A DNA stretch of 64,000 nt. Origin: Doryteuthis pealeii. Taxonomy: Eukaryota > Mollusca > Cephalopoda > Myopsida > Loliginidae. The notes below the pieces were generated by a model. It searched no databases. It saw only the letters and a program-made list of their open reading frames with translations, and was not told the DNA's origin. Below are positions 1 to 10,053 of the stretch, piece after piece (the stretch's first letter is position 1; each line of letters opens with the position of its first letter). The DNA lies in the NCBI GenBank assembly GCA_023376005.1, contig CM042157.1, positions 86,411,762 through 86,475,761 on the forward strand. Reading direction: 5' to 3'. A program made the translations under genes and the position numbers.

Positions 1-400
1 GGCTTGACCTCAGTCCTAACCTTTCGGTGGATACCGTGAGAATCGGTGGAGAAGACCCTCTTCCGGTTTAGATTAGAAATAGATTTTAGTCAGTCGGCAA
101 GAAACCACGACGGTGGTGAGTCGTGTTAACACGCTCCGACTCGATCCGCGCAGGTAGTCTGGTGGGGATTTCCAATAAAATATGATCAAAGTAAATCGAA
201 GTCGTGTGTTATTATCTAAAAACTACCAATGACACAGGGCTTCTGATAAAGAGAAATCCTCAATGGAAGACCAGACACGAAGTCACCCAAGACGAAGTCC
301 AAACGCTAGCAAAGACGCTAGAAGAAGAACCTAAGATAGAAGATGAACAGAAGAAGAATAGAAGTAAGTAAAGAGGTATACAACACTATTGTTCTCGTCT
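1..400 (+). mobile_element. LTR-like repeat X, copy 1 (left edge cut by window)
   Basis: This stretch is shared with 57170-57830, 60395-60690 and, reversed, 47620-48005. The common core runs from a purine-rich segment through an AATAAA-like signal (near 174) to a conserved 'ACACAGGGCTTCTGATAA' block near 232. A purine-rich leader with repeated 'CCAGAC' words follows. A polyadenylation signal shortly before a conserved border followed by a leader is what an LTR R/U5 edge plus untranslated leader looks like. That is inference: no primer binding site starting TGG and no gag or pol is visible. It could equally be the 3' part of another retroposon. Confidence 0.45.
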
Positions 401-665
401 TTATAATCATCTATACAACGTTTCGGCCTATTTGTCACACTCAGGACCCTTCACAGAATTTTGAACCAATTCCTTTATTGAATCCATTGGGGGGTAGATT
501 GTTCCATTAAATATGACCGGGTACAAGGGTTAAGCTTTGAAGGGTCCCGAGTCCAACAAGAAACACCTGAAGAACGCTGAAGAGCGCACTGGGCATAACA
601 TTGTGTATACAACAATAAAGAGGGGGAAAACAGTCTGAAAAATCTAAATAATACAAATTATGAAG
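400..665. repeat. Degenerate HHR-SINE copies in inverted arrangement
   Basis: The left half (about 400-540, minus) and right half (about 541-665, plus) both resemble the 3' domain of the HHR-SINE seen at 10930 and 18440. Shared blocks are 'ACAACGTTTCGGCC', 'CCCGAGTCCAACAAG' and 'ACACCTGAAGAA'. The right half reads out to the typical tail 'CAATAAAGAGG...AATCTAAATAATAC'. The ribozyme-like core is damaged in both halves. The same minus-then-plus layout recurs at 10930-11515 and 34015-34560, so these may be one fold-back element type rather than chance neighbours. Confidence 0.5.
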
Positions 666-755
666 CCTCATCTAAAGATATGAATTCAAAGACAATTGAT
701 TGACATTTGTTGACGTCAGGATGTTGTTAAAGACGGAAATATATCACTTACAGGT

Positions 756-756
<1 letters not shown>

Positions 757-820
<64 letters not shown>
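757..820. repeat. (CA)n(TA)n compound microsatellite
   Basis: About 33 bases of CA repeat run into about 30 bases of TA repeat, ending at the left edge of the Helitron copy. The translated frame across it is meaningless. Confidence 0.95.
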
Positions 821-827
<7 letters not shown>

Positions 828-1453
828 AGAGATTGTGGGTTTGTCAGTCTGTAACCGAAACTATATTACTATACAAGTCACAATTCCCTTTGTTATTTAC
901 ATCACATTCTCCGTGATTTTATTTTTTATTTAAACCTCAATTATTAATAAAATTGTTTTACGTTATTAATTGTTGACCATATCGACATACTAATAACATA
1001 CAATTGTATTTATATATACAACAAAATAGCCGTTTACAGTATGAATGGGAAGGCTAATTTGCATATTGATATTAGAAATTTGATTTTAATAAATATATGC
1101 TTAGTATTATTGATTTCTAATTGTTTGGTTTTATCTTATGAATATGAGCAAAAATCTCGGGGATAAATCTTAAAAGAAATCCATTAAAAAGAAGAAATAA
1201 CTGTAATTTTATTCTTTACTTCCTGTTTTAACTAAATAGTTAAATTAGGAAAATTTACCAATGAAAGACGGGAGAAACGGAAAATGATGGAAGAGTTAGT
1301 TTCAAGGTTGTTCTATTTTTCAATCATACCCCCTCTGTTCAAAATCCTTTTATCTGCATTCTTATTCAGTTTCATTAGCCTTTCTAATTTAATATGATAT
1401 TTTATCATATTAAAACTTAAATACTTGCACCCGGAGGTGCATATATTTGCTAG
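819..1453 (+). mobile_element. Non-autonomous Helitron, copy 1
   Basis: The 3' end shows the Helitron signature: a short GC hairpin ('CACCCGGAGGTG') about ten bases before terminal CTAG, followed by a target T at 1454. The body matches 42233-42876 and, reversed, 27167-27817 almost end to end. The expected 5' TC terminus is missing here because the TA microsatellite runs directly into 'TTATAATAGAGATTG'. No Rep/helicase coding region is present, so it would depend on proteins made elsewhere. Helitron ends (5' TC, 3' hairpin plus CTRR, insertion between A and T) are established; the assignment here is by those ends. Confidence 0.75.
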
Positions 1454-1463
1454 TATATATAAT

Positions 1464-1924
1464 AAACATAGTTTTCAACATGTATTGCATTATCAACTGC
1501 CTTCAAAAAAATTCTATCACAATTACGCACAAGGCTTCAAACACACTATAAAAAAACCTTTATTTCACTATGCCTGAGCGAGGCTAAATTTATAGTAAAA
1601 AAATATTAAAAAAAATTTAAAAGAATTTCAAGCAATCTCACCGAGCGCAAAATCAAACGGACTTACAACACCACGGAAACACACGGAATTAGCCGATTGA
1701 AAAAACTTTCAACATTTTCCAGCGTTCATTCAACGTCTCAATCAACAGTTGATCACACCAGTGTGAGATAAGTACTATTAAAAACACCTAGTACTTTTAA
1801 AAACTTCTAACAACTCTGAAGATGGAATTTTATTCCGAAAGTATGTTAGAAAAAAAAGAAAAAAAAGGTAAATAAACATAGTTTTCAACATATATTGCAT
1901 TGTCAACTGCCTTCAAAAAAATTC

Positions 1925-1927
<3 letters not shown>
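1464..1927 (+). repeat. Direct repeat pair of about 55 bp, 410 bp apart
   Basis: A block beginning 'ATAAACATAGTTTTCAACAT' and ending 'CTTCAAAAAAATTCTAT' occurs at about 1464-1518 and again at about 1874-1927. The second copy ends exactly at a TA microsatellite. The DNA between them is AT-rich with no recognisable gene. The pair could flank an inserted unit or be a local duplication. Confidence 0.8.

Positions 1928-2004
<77 letters not shown>
1927..2004. repeat. (TA)n(TG)n compound microsatellite
   Basis: About 45 bases of TA repeat pass into about 32 bases of TG repeat. This is the same CA/TA pairing seen at more than a dozen sites in the window. Confidence 0.95.
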
Positions 2005-2006
<2 letters not shown>

Positions 2007-2305
2007 AGTAAGATATGTGGAACAAAGGAACAAAACTCAGTTCGCCTGTCGGATCTACTCAAATCCTCCGTCCTCTTATATATACATATTATCCCCGGCT
2101 AGAAGTAGTTGCTAAGTCTAGCCACACTGACGAGACGTGAAACGTCAAAACACGGTGTCTGTGGATGACTATTATATGCTCCCCAAAACCCGGTAGAACT
2201 TTCTAGAAGGGACTTTACCGAACTTTCAACATTTGGCGTAAGGCAATACTCGTCTGTGGTTTAGGGATTTGAATTCTCTGGTGATAACATATATACTGAT
2301 GTATT

Positions 2306-2416
2306 GGAAGCGCGTGGTGTGATGGTTAAAGTCATGGGAAATGGACTCGTCGCCCCGAGTTCAAATCCTGGATGTGGTAATTGCATTTCACTTAGCGCTA
2401 ATACAGACGAACTTGT

Positions 2417-2418
<2 letters not shown>
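2306..2418 (+). mobile_element. tRNA-derived SINE1, 3' truncated
   Basis: It starts 'GGAAGCGCGTGGTGTGATGG' with an A-box-like TGG(N)TTAAAG stretch and a B-box 'GAGTTCAAATCC', the two internal RNA polymerase III promoter elements of a tRNA-like head. Other copies are at 18067, 30223, 32086 and 50618 (plus) and 53694 (minus). This copy stops after 'GCGCTAATAC' and runs into a GA microsatellite, so the 3' body is lost. It is a SINE head rather than a tRNA gene because the same downstream body is shared among copies. Confidence 0.85.
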
Positions 2419-2419
<1 letters not shown>

Positions 2420-2478
<59 letters not shown>

Positions 2479-2480
2479 TA
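2420..2480. repeat. (GA)n microsatellite
   Basis: A near-perfect GA repeat of about 60 bases directly follows the truncated SINE1. Confidence 0.95.
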
Positions 2481-2609
2481 TTCGTTGTAAGTATTTTTTA
2501 TAAACTATATATATGTGTGTTATAAAAAAAAAAAAAAAGATACACATCTCTCTCACTCTATATATATATATCCATCTATCTCTCTATGTCTCTCTCTCTC
2601 TCTCACGCA

Positions 2610-2767
2610 CAGGGCGGTCTTCCGATCTATAGCTCTGCTGATGAGGCCTAATAGTCCGAAATGTACATACAGAGATTGATTTTTCTCGATTTGTTTAGCC
2701 ATACATTTAAATAGGTATTCCCGCCTAATTCATTATTAATTAATTAATTTTCAAAATTAGGTACGAC

Positions 2768-2770
<3 letters not shown>
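2610..2770 (+). mobile_element. Right half of ribozyme-bearing inverted-repeat element, family 1
   Basis: From 'AGGGCGGTCTTCC' to 'TTTTCAAAATTAGGTACGACT' it matches the right half of the complete element at 40010-40445. Only one arm is present, so this is a half copy with its left arm lost. It carries one hammerhead at 2633-2674. TA/GA microsatellite follows at 2772. Confidence 0.75.
2633..2674 (+). ncRNA. Hammerhead ribozyme (family 1)
   Basis: Helix I is CTCTG (2633-2637) with CAGAG (2670-2674). The core CTGATGA is at 2638-2644. Helix II is GGCCT/AGTCC around AAT with one mismatch (2645-2657). GAAA is at 2658-2661. Helix III is the minimal ATG-TA-CAT hairpin, leaving U then A17 as the predicted cleavage site just before 2670. 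All invariant core bases are present. Short helix III is known from animal repeat hammerheads such as newt satellite 2. Self-cleavage is inferred, not shown. Confidence 0.75.

Positions 2771-2771
<1 letters not shown>

Positions 2772-2854
<83 letters not shown>
2772..2854. repeat. (TA)n(GA)n microsatellite
   Basis: About 55 bases of TA then about 28 bases of GA. Confidence 0.95.
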
Positions 2855-2856
<2 letters not shown>

Positions 2857-2861
2857 AATGA

Positions 2862-2926
2862 GTGATAGGTCGGTGAGAGATTGTCATAGATATCCGTGCT
2901 ACTAGCACGACCTGATGATGATGAGT
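2862..2926 (+). mobile_element. RTE-like LINE, extreme 3' end
   Basis: 'GAGATTGTCATAGATATCCGTG' followed by GATGATGATG matches the last codons and TGA-repeat tail of the LINE relics ending at 8745 and 31735. Only about 60 bp remain, typical of strong 5' truncation. Confidence 0.6.
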
Positions 2927-3399
2927 ATATAAATAAAGTACGTAGATTATATGTTAAAGAACTGGCGTGTTTACGAGATGAGCCAGAGTCCTTGCCCCCC
3001 AATTTAGATGCAACCTGCATATTGAGATATTTCGAAATGTAAACCGGCCACTGAATTGTGCCAGACGATTCTTCGCCATTTGCAACGGTTCATGCGATTC
3101 GGTTTCGCATCAATACAGAACAAATAGAAAACAATGTTCCGGTTGGTTGACTTTGCCCTGCTTGAACACTCTGCTGATAACTCTCTGCTTGGTCAACCTG
3201 TTTGCTTTCTGCTAGGTAATTGTCAGATTGATTTCAGCTGTAGTGCGTTACAACAAAGGTTCCCGATCGATTGTTTATACACATGAATTAAAAATAAATA
3301 ATAAATAAAGAACAAAAAGGAAATCTTATGTATCTGTGTTTCTACTTGATCACTGAATTTGAACAATATCTACATGGCTTAGGTTCGAGAAAATAAGGT

Positions 3400-3990
3400 A
3401 ATTTATGAGGAAGACCGTCCCGGTCTCCTGCCTCAAAACTTGCTACCGGTGATTGCTGAAGAAACCAACCCAGCTACGATTGAAGTCTGTAGCCGAAGCA
3501 GTGTCACTTGAAAGTAAACAATCAACTTGGTGCGTTTTGTTTTTTTTTTTGTTTTTTTCGACATTCACTTACATATAAAAAAATCCAAAAACGTTTATTT
3601 TTTTCGGTATTTTCATTTTATTTTAATATATTTATTTCCAACAATCAATTATAAGTAAAAAAAAATGAAAATATTTAAATATTAAACTCTTGTTTATTTA
3701 AACTAAAAACAAAATATTTTAAAATATAAAAGAATATCTAAATACTCAGATTTTCTTTTATTCATGTTTGTTTAACAAACATGAATAAAAGAAAATCTGA
3801 GTATTTAGATATTCTTTTAGATTTTAATAAAATAAAAAAACTATCTATCTATCTAGTCGTCTTCATATCTATCTATTGCTTCGGCTACGGACTTCAATCG
3901 TAGCTGGGGTTGGTTTTTCACCACTCACCGTTAGCAAGTTTTGAGGCAGGAGACCGGGACGGTCTTCCTCATAAATTACCGGAAATAAGA
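3400..3990. repeat. Nested inverted repeats
   Basis: Outer arms of about 100 bp (about 3401-3504 and 3885-3985) are reverse complements with a few differences; landmark 'GGAAGACCGTCCCGGTCTCC' is inverted at about 3953-3972. Inside lies a nearly perfect palindrome with 45-base arms centred at 3773 (3728-3818). An AT-rich asymmetric segment separates the two. No transposase or terminal signature of a known family is visible. Confidence 0.85.
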
Positions 3991-4400
3991 TTAAAGGGGT
4001 GGTCAACGTTGATTGCAGGTCTGTTTTTGGCTTGTAAGACGAATAAAGGACAGGCAGCCACAGTAATATCGTGGTAGTTGGTGCGCTGACACGTTGTGTA
4101 TTGTATATAACTTCTACATCATAATACATTTGTATGTTGTATATAACTTCTTAAACATATACATTCTTTATATGTTGTATATATAAATATATATGCCCTT
4201 TTCCCAGTCTGTCTATATCTGTAAAGTCTTCAAATAATGTTCTAGACCAACACCTGTGGTACCACCATCCACCATTCTGACACTCCCCATCTAGAGAGAA
4301 GAAAATCCACTAACCACCCCCAACCACCCCTCTCCCTACTGGCGACCTTCTGTTTTAGCATTTTGAGAATGTCCATCATTGAAGCGAGTACTGTATCCAG

Positions 4401-4446
4401 GTCTTGAAGATGGTCTAATAAGAGACCGAAACGTTGCATAGTCGAC
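4401..4446 (+). ncRNA. Hammerhead-like motif with C3 changed to U
   Basis: Helix I GTC (4401-4403) pairs with GAC (4444-4446). The core reads TTGAAGA with one extra T before helix II GGTCT/AGACC, then GAAA at 4428. Helix III is poor. With U3 opposite G8 and weak helices this is likely a decayed ribozyme. Confidence 0.4.
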
Positions 4447-4698
4447 AATAAACATCCAGTTTCCATAAAATCCCGTGTTTGTCTACCTTTCTCCACATAC
4501 TGTCGGATTAACCTCCTCACATTTCTCCCATATATAAATATATTATTTATAAATAAATATGTTTATAAATAAATTTAATAAAATTTTCTTGAGCCACTTG
4601 TTTGTCTTATTCTTATATACGTCGACAACCTTTAAACACAGAGATAGTATTTCCGTTGTGTGACTATGTTGCATAATATTATATATATATATATATAT

Positions 4699-5170
4699 AT
4701 GAATATGATATAATGAAAAAACAAAAGATGTTTACAACTGAAATAGGCTCATTAGGAGAGAAGTGTGCAAAACCGTTTCGGGGCCAAATCTCTCGACGGT
4801 TTTAAAAAGCAACACCGGCCCATTCTCAACTAATATGAGACCCTTTCGCATTATAATGCATCGACCGCACGTGGGTCGGTCATCACCAAAAATAAGACAG
4901 GGTAAATGACCATTATTAATTCCAACGTTTGACTAGCAGCGTTCTGTTTTTACTAACGGTCATTTTCCCTGTCTTATTTTTGTTGATGACCGACTCACGT
5001 GCGGTCGATGCATTATAATGCGAAAGGGTCCTCATATTAGTTGAGGATGGGCCGGTGTTGCTTTTTAAAACCGTCGAGAGATTTGGCCCCGAAACGGTTT
5101 GCACACTTCTCTCCTGATGAGCCTATTTCAGTTGTAAACATCTTTTGTTTTTTCATTATATCATATTCAT
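4699..5170. repeat. Long inverted repeat, 210-bp arms
   Basis: 4699-4914 and about 4953-5170 are near-perfect reverse complements around a loop of roughly 40 bases. Landmarks are 'GACCGCACGTG' inverted in each arm and 'GATATAATG'/'CATTATATC' at the tips. The right edge continues into 'TGTCGGATTAATTTCC', a phrase that also borders the element ending near 10390 and appears near 4500. This suggests a shared element border. No coding content. Confidence 0.9.
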
Positions 5171-5198
5171 ACTGTCGGATTAATTTCCATTTTATTTT

Positions 5199-5252
5199 CA
5201 CACACACACACACACACACACCACACACACACATACATATATATATATTTAA
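5199..5252. repeat. (CA)n(TA)n microsatellite
   Basis: An imperfect CA repeat followed by short TA and a run of ATTTA words. Confidence 0.9.
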
Positions 5253-5345
5253 TTATTTTGATTAATTATTTAATTTAATTTAATTAATTTTTTTTTCCTC
5301 ATATTCAACATTGCATTTTTTTTTCTCTCCAAACCGTCGGACATA

Positions 5346-5382
5346 CCTTGAGAAAGGGTGAAGGTTCACCCGAAATATCGGA
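5346..5382 (+). ncRNA. Hammerhead-like motif with U3/A8
   Basis: The core-like TTGAGAA is followed by a strong helix II GGGTG/CACCC, then GAAA. Helix I is only CC/GG and helix III only one pair. The C3 and G8 positions are U and A. Probably a relic; listed because the same paired change recurs at 15751, 26651 and 54934. Confidence 0.35.
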
Positions 5383-5507
5383 AAAGATTAAACCAGAAAC
5401 AGAGCAACGGTTGAATATATAAATAATCTGATTTTTGTTCTGTTTGTCTTGTTTTTGTTCTTATTTCCAATGCTTTAAAAAGACCAAACAAAAAACGTTC
5501 ACAAGAT

Positions 5508-5508
<1 letters not shown>

Positions 5509-5568
<60 letters not shown>
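5509..5568. repeat. (CA)n(TA)n microsatellite
   Basis: About 50 bases of CA followed by short TA. Confidence 0.95.
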
Positions 5569-5879
5569 GCCCTAAGAGCATTAAGCGAAACTAATAGTAG
5601 GTTCGTCTGACTCATTAGATTTATCTTTATTATTTGCTCTACTTAGGTATTGAGCACTTTTTACTTATTAGCTTATTCTCCTAGCGGTTATATGAATATA
5701 TATATATATCTTATATACATATTTATACATATAAATTGTTTTTTTTTCTTTTGGCCAAATACTGTACCAATAGATTACTTTTTGTTGGTACGACTATCTT
5801 GGTCTTTTCTTTTTTCCCAAAAATTTTTTCTTCCCGGTTTATGTTTGGTAGTATATTTTTACAATCAAACTATTTGCTG

Positions 5880-5917
5880 TTTTTTTTCTCCCCGCGAGGA
5901 TTTACCAACACGCTTGG

Positions 5918-5971
<54 letters not shown>

Positions 5972-6080
5972 ATATACCAAGCGTGTTGGTATATTATATA
6001 TATATATATATATACTTCTCACCACGAGGATATATATATATATATTATTTCTCACCACGAGGATTTACCAACACACTTGG

Positions 6081-6144
<64 letters not shown>

Positions 6145-6145
6145 T
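5880..6145. repeat. Tandem units with mini-palindrome and TA tracts
   Basis: The phrase 'CGAGGATTTACCAACACGC' followed by 'TTGGTATATTA' occurs at about 5896 and 6058. An inverted 'ACCAAGCGTGTTGGT' lies near 5977 and a shortened 'CACCACGAGGATATA' at about 6020. TA microsatellites of 30-70 bases separate the units. 'ACCAACACGCTTGGT' is itself a short hairpin. The spurious 172-codon frame over it is mostly translated TA. Confidence 0.85.
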
Positions 6146-6548
6146 TCAACCAGTTATTATATCACTGAATAGATATTATATGTATATTTATAAGTAACTT
6201 CGTGAGTCCTCATCTTTATACATGAAGAATCTTTTTAAGGAAACTGATGACTAAAATTTATTTTCGTTTTTACTTTCGCTTTTGCGTGAGGATTCCTTAT
6301 ATCAGAAGAAAAAAATAAACAAGTTCGCTCCATTCAACTTTGTGCGAAATGTATTCATAATTTTGCGGGTAAACCAAAAAGAAAACCATTCTTTCATATA
6401 AAGTAATATTTGTCTTTTTGTCTTTCTGTTTCTCTATTTCTTTGTTTCTATCTCTTCTTCTCTCTCTACTTTTCCCCTCTCATTGTCTCATTGTCTCGTT
6501 GTCATACACTTTAGCTCACTATCTCTTTCTCTCTCTTTCTTTTTATCT

Positions 6549-6675
6549 CACTATCTTATCTATCTATCTATCTACCTGTATATATGTGCGTCTATCGGTC
6601 TGTCTTTCTATCTATATATATATCCATCTATCTGTTATCTCTATCTGTTATCTGTTTCAGTCTGTTTCTTGCTTA

Positions 6676-6728
<53 letters not shown>

Positions 6729-6734
6729 AATACA

Positions 6735-6771
<37 letters not shown>

Positions 6772-6772
6772 A

Positions 6773-6862
<90 letters not shown>

Positions 6863-6891
6863 AATCTATCTATCTATCTATCTATCTATCA

Positions 6892-6931
<40 letters not shown>

Positions 6932-6932
6932 A

Positions 6933-6972
<40 letters not shown>

Positions 6973-6980
6973 AATACACA

Positions 6981-7015
<35 letters not shown>

Positions 7016-7019
7016 TCAA

Positions 7020-7055
<36 letters not shown>

Positions 7056-7065
7056 AATACTATCA

Positions 7066-7097
<32 letters not shown>

Positions 7098-7105
7098 AAT
7101 ACACA

Positions 7106-7145
<40 letters not shown>

Positions 7146-7223
7146 AATACACATATCTATCTATCTATCTATCTATCTATCAATACAATATCTATCTATC
7201 TATCTATCTATATCTCAATACAA

Positions 7224-7263
<40 letters not shown>

Positions 7264-7268
7264 AATCA

Positions 7269-7300
<32 letters not shown>

Positions 7301-7302
7301 AA

Positions 7303-7338
<36 letters not shown>

Positions 7339-7381
7339 AATACACATATCTATCTATCTATCTATCTATCTATCAATACAA

Positions 7382-7424
<43 letters not shown>

Positions 7425-7575
7425 ATATCTATCTATCTATCTATCTATCAATACACATATCTATCTATCTATCTATCTATATATATATATCTATCTATCA
7501 ATACACATATCTATCTATCTATCTATCTTTCTATCTATCAATACGCGTATCTATCTATCTATTTATCTATCCGTG
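6549..7575 (+). repeat. 1-kb interrupted (CTAT)n array
   Basis: The array consists of CTAT tetranucleotides broken by short phrases, most often 'CAATACACATAT' and 'CAATACAATAT', roughly every 30-70 bases. Pure blocks reach about 60 bases. Because four is not a multiple of three, all three plus frames stay open and read as YLSI repeats of more than 340 residues. These are artefacts, not proteins. Confidence 0.97.
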
Positions 7576-7605
7576 TATGAATCTCATTCAGTCTATTCCT
7601 AAAAC

Positions 7606-7976
7606 CATCAATGAGGCTTAACATATTAATTATGAGTCCTACGAAAAGAAACTGGTGTAAAACAAGCAAAATTCTTGAAAGTGATACCAATTGAATGGTT
7701 CTGAACAGACTGGATCTAGCTATTTCATTCTTTTTATATGTTTAAAACTTTTTGAACGAGTCTCTTATCTATCTATGAGAGAAAAAAATGGATACAAAAT
7801 CCGACAGTGTAATGAAGTATAAAGTTTTGAAAAAACAACAAAATTAAGTCAAAGATTGGCTTACAAATAGCCGACGCTAAAGCGTTTCGGTTTTAATAAA
7901 ACATCAACGAGGCTTAATATAGTAATTATGAGTCATACGAAAAGAAATTGGTGTAAAACAAGCAACATTTTCAGAG
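7606..7976 (+). repeat. Direct repeat pair of about 75 bp, 296 bp apart
   Basis: 'GAGGCTTAACATATTAATTA' through 'GGTGTAAAACAAGCAA' at 7612-7670 recurs with few differences at 7908-7966. The DNA between (7680-7900) is AT-rich and I recognise nothing in it. Confidence 0.8.
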
Positions 7977-8138
7977 CCTCAATTTGCGATATTGTAATCT
8001 GGTTTTGTCTGTAAAATGAGTTGTAGAGCATCCCTACAACTAAAAATTGGTTTATCAAAGACCAAGATCATAAAGTGAACCAATTTTAAGTTACAAATTT
8101 GAAAAATTCTAACTGATGTTGTAGCTTCGATTAAGATA

Positions 8139-8745
8139 ATGTCCACACTCAACGGCAAGCCTCTTAAACCAGTAGAACAATTCACGTGCCTAGGTGGTAA
8201 TATCTCCTCCACAGAGAGCGATGTTAATACACAAATAGCAAAGGCATGGTCGGCCACAAATAGTTTATCAGTCATATGGAGGTCCAATCTCCCTGGCAAG
8301 CTGAAGCGACAGTTCTTCCAGGCTGTGGTTGTGTCGGTGCTGCTGTATGGCTGCACCACCTGGACCCTAACAAAGCGTGTTGAGAATAAGCTAGATGGGA
8401 GCTGCACAAAAATTGAATAAGTCGTGGAAACAGCACCCTACAAGGAAACAGCTGTACGGTCACTTACCTCCCATCTCACAAACTATCCGAGTGAGACGGA
8501 CAAGGCATGCAGGACACTGCTGGAGAAACAAGGATGAACTCATAAGCGACGTTCTCCTGTGGAAGCCAACACATGGACATGCAAGTGTGGGGCGCCCAGC
8601 AAGGACCTACATTGACCAGTTATGTGAAGATGCTGGCTGCTCCGCAGAGGAGCTTCCAGGTGCAAGGAATGATAGGGAAGGTTGGCGAAAGATTGTCATG
8701 GATACCCGTGCTGCATGCGCGACATGATGATGATGATGATGATCT
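8139..8745 (+). pseudogene. RTE-like LINE reverse transcriptase C-terminus, frameshifted
   Basis: The first frame (8139-8415) reads from 'PVEQFTCLGGNISS' through 'FFQAVVVSVLLYGCTTWTLT'. This is the region after the catalytic palm where animal non-LTR polymerases carry LLYGCETW-type words. A deletion near 8410 moves the reading to another frame. That frame (8406-8725) gives 'GHLPPISQTIRVRRTRHAGH', 'CWRNKDELISDVLLW' and 'GRPARTYIDQLCEDAGC', a stretch familiar from RTE-type LINEs of many invertebrates. The copy ends in GATGATGATGAT, the short tandem 3' tail usual for that group. The catalytic YADD region and endonuclease are absent. A second copy lies at 31225-31735. Confidence 0.8.
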
Positions 8746-9239
8746 ATCTCATTGTTTTAATATCATTTTTGAACGACCCTCATATATAAGTGTAACATTA
8801 GAAAATTTCAAAAAATAATTTAAGATAGTTAGTGACGGATATGTGCAAAATAATCTGTGGGTAGCATGATACCCTCGGACAGCATCGGTTGATGACCTTT
8901 GGTCAACAATATCACGTGACTAGACGTGACAGTGCTGTGGTCACCCCGACGTCTCAATAATCTTGTGATTCATATAATGATAGCTGATTTTTTTTGTTGT
9001 TTTTTTTTGTTGATATTCAGATAATATTTTTTATTGTTATCGTTTTGGCTGAAACCTTAGGCGATTGTAACGACGTGAAACATAAATCTGTCCAAGTGTT
9101 TGGTCGTAGTTTATGCTTGTTTGGTTAAACAGTGATAAGTCTTTATTGATGTTTAATGTTTTTTGGGTCCATGTAAAATGATATCTTTATGATGTTGGGG
9201 GTCGTTAGATATTGATAGGTTGGCTATTTGCCTTTGAGA
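8746..9239. other. No gene seen
   Basis: AT-rich sequence with T-homopolymers. Nothing recognisable except that it leads into the 3' end of repeat Z. Confidence 0.6.
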
Positions 9240-9845
9240 AGTCTTGGCGGGAGAAGATTTGGTTTGGTTTGATTTTGTTTTACGGCATATCAACCTCAGT
9301 GGGTCATTTAATGCCGATAAAGTTTTGAAATAAATCAATTCTTAATGGATAATACAATTTCGTTTATCAACTCAAGTTTTTCTATTTAGCCCATAGATGG
9401 GACCATAACAGGTACTACCACTCCGGGTCAGAGTGGATCAGGGAGCAATGGTGATGAAGGGGTGCTCCACATTCCCCAAATCTCCAAAACTGGAAACTCA
9501 CCATCAGATAGAGTTTAACGTCATTCCAAGGACACGTAGACCCGCAGCCACCGCCTTCTAGCACCCATATGATAAAAGGGGTTGGGGCTTGCCATAAAGG
9601 GCAATAGGGTTGGGGAAATCATATAGATGCTAGGGCTTGACGTGACCAGCCCATTGATCGGAGGAGGCCTCTCCGACCGCCCGTCTAACTCAAGATAGGG
9701 CCAAAGTGGAGTATTGCAAGTCATGAACTGCTCATCCACCTGGGCTCTATCCTTAAGCATCACGGGTCACCACCCACGGCCAACAGAGTGCAGAGGTGCA
9801 GTCGGTGTATTCTAACACCCCAGGCGACAGAGCGGTGGGAGGAGA
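9240..9845 (-). mobile_element. Repeat Z, near complete copy
   Basis: Read on the minus strand, Z starts GC-rich ('GGTGCAGTCG', 'GGTCACCACCC' in plus sense near 9764-9806). It passes a conserved 'CCCATAGATGGGACC' palindrome-like block (plus sense 9390) and ends in a tail of AAACC/AAACAAA words (plus sense GGTTTGGTTTG at 9258). Copies occur at 11536, 11880, 33850, 37440, 38540, 39905, 49150, 50330, 58885 and 59275. The length of about 600 bp and simple 3' tail fit a retroposon (large SINE or LINE 3' end). I see neither clear promoter boxes nor coding sequence. Confidence 0.7.
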
Positions 9846-9864
9846 GTTCTACTTTTAGAGGATT

Positions 9865-9960
9865 AGTTGGGATTTGAGGCATGTCAACCCATTGGGTTAT
9901 TTCATGCCGAAGACGTTTTTTGTTTTACTCTGATTCTTGATAGGTATTCAATTTTAAAAA
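9865..9960 (-). mobile_element. Repeat Z, 3' end fragment
   Basis: 'GGCATGTCAACCCATTGGG', 'TCATGCCGAAGACG' and 'ATTCTTGATAGGTATTCAAT' match the tail-proximal part of Z. It lies directly behind the copy at 9240-9845, so the two form a tandem pair in the same orientation. Confidence 0.75.
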
Positions 9961-10053
9961 AGAAACTCAAATCGAAATATTATTTCTAGCATTTTTTCTT
10001 GCTAATCAAATACTAATTATCTATAATAATATGTTTATCAAGTTACTTTCTTA

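Noticed and set aside
5060..5110. Hammerhead in the right arm of the 4.7-5.2 kb hairpin
   Set aside because: CGAGAGA in place of CTGANGA; the resemblance is only GGCCCCGAAACGG and an outer ACCG/CGGT pair.
6549..7575. CRISPR-like array
   Set aside because: Repeat units are a tetranucleotide and the spacers repeat one phrase; a eukaryotic microsatellite.
6418..7621. Three overlapping frames of 345-394 codons rich in YLSI
   Set aside because: They are translations of the CTAT tetranucleotide array in all three frames; no real protein would do this.
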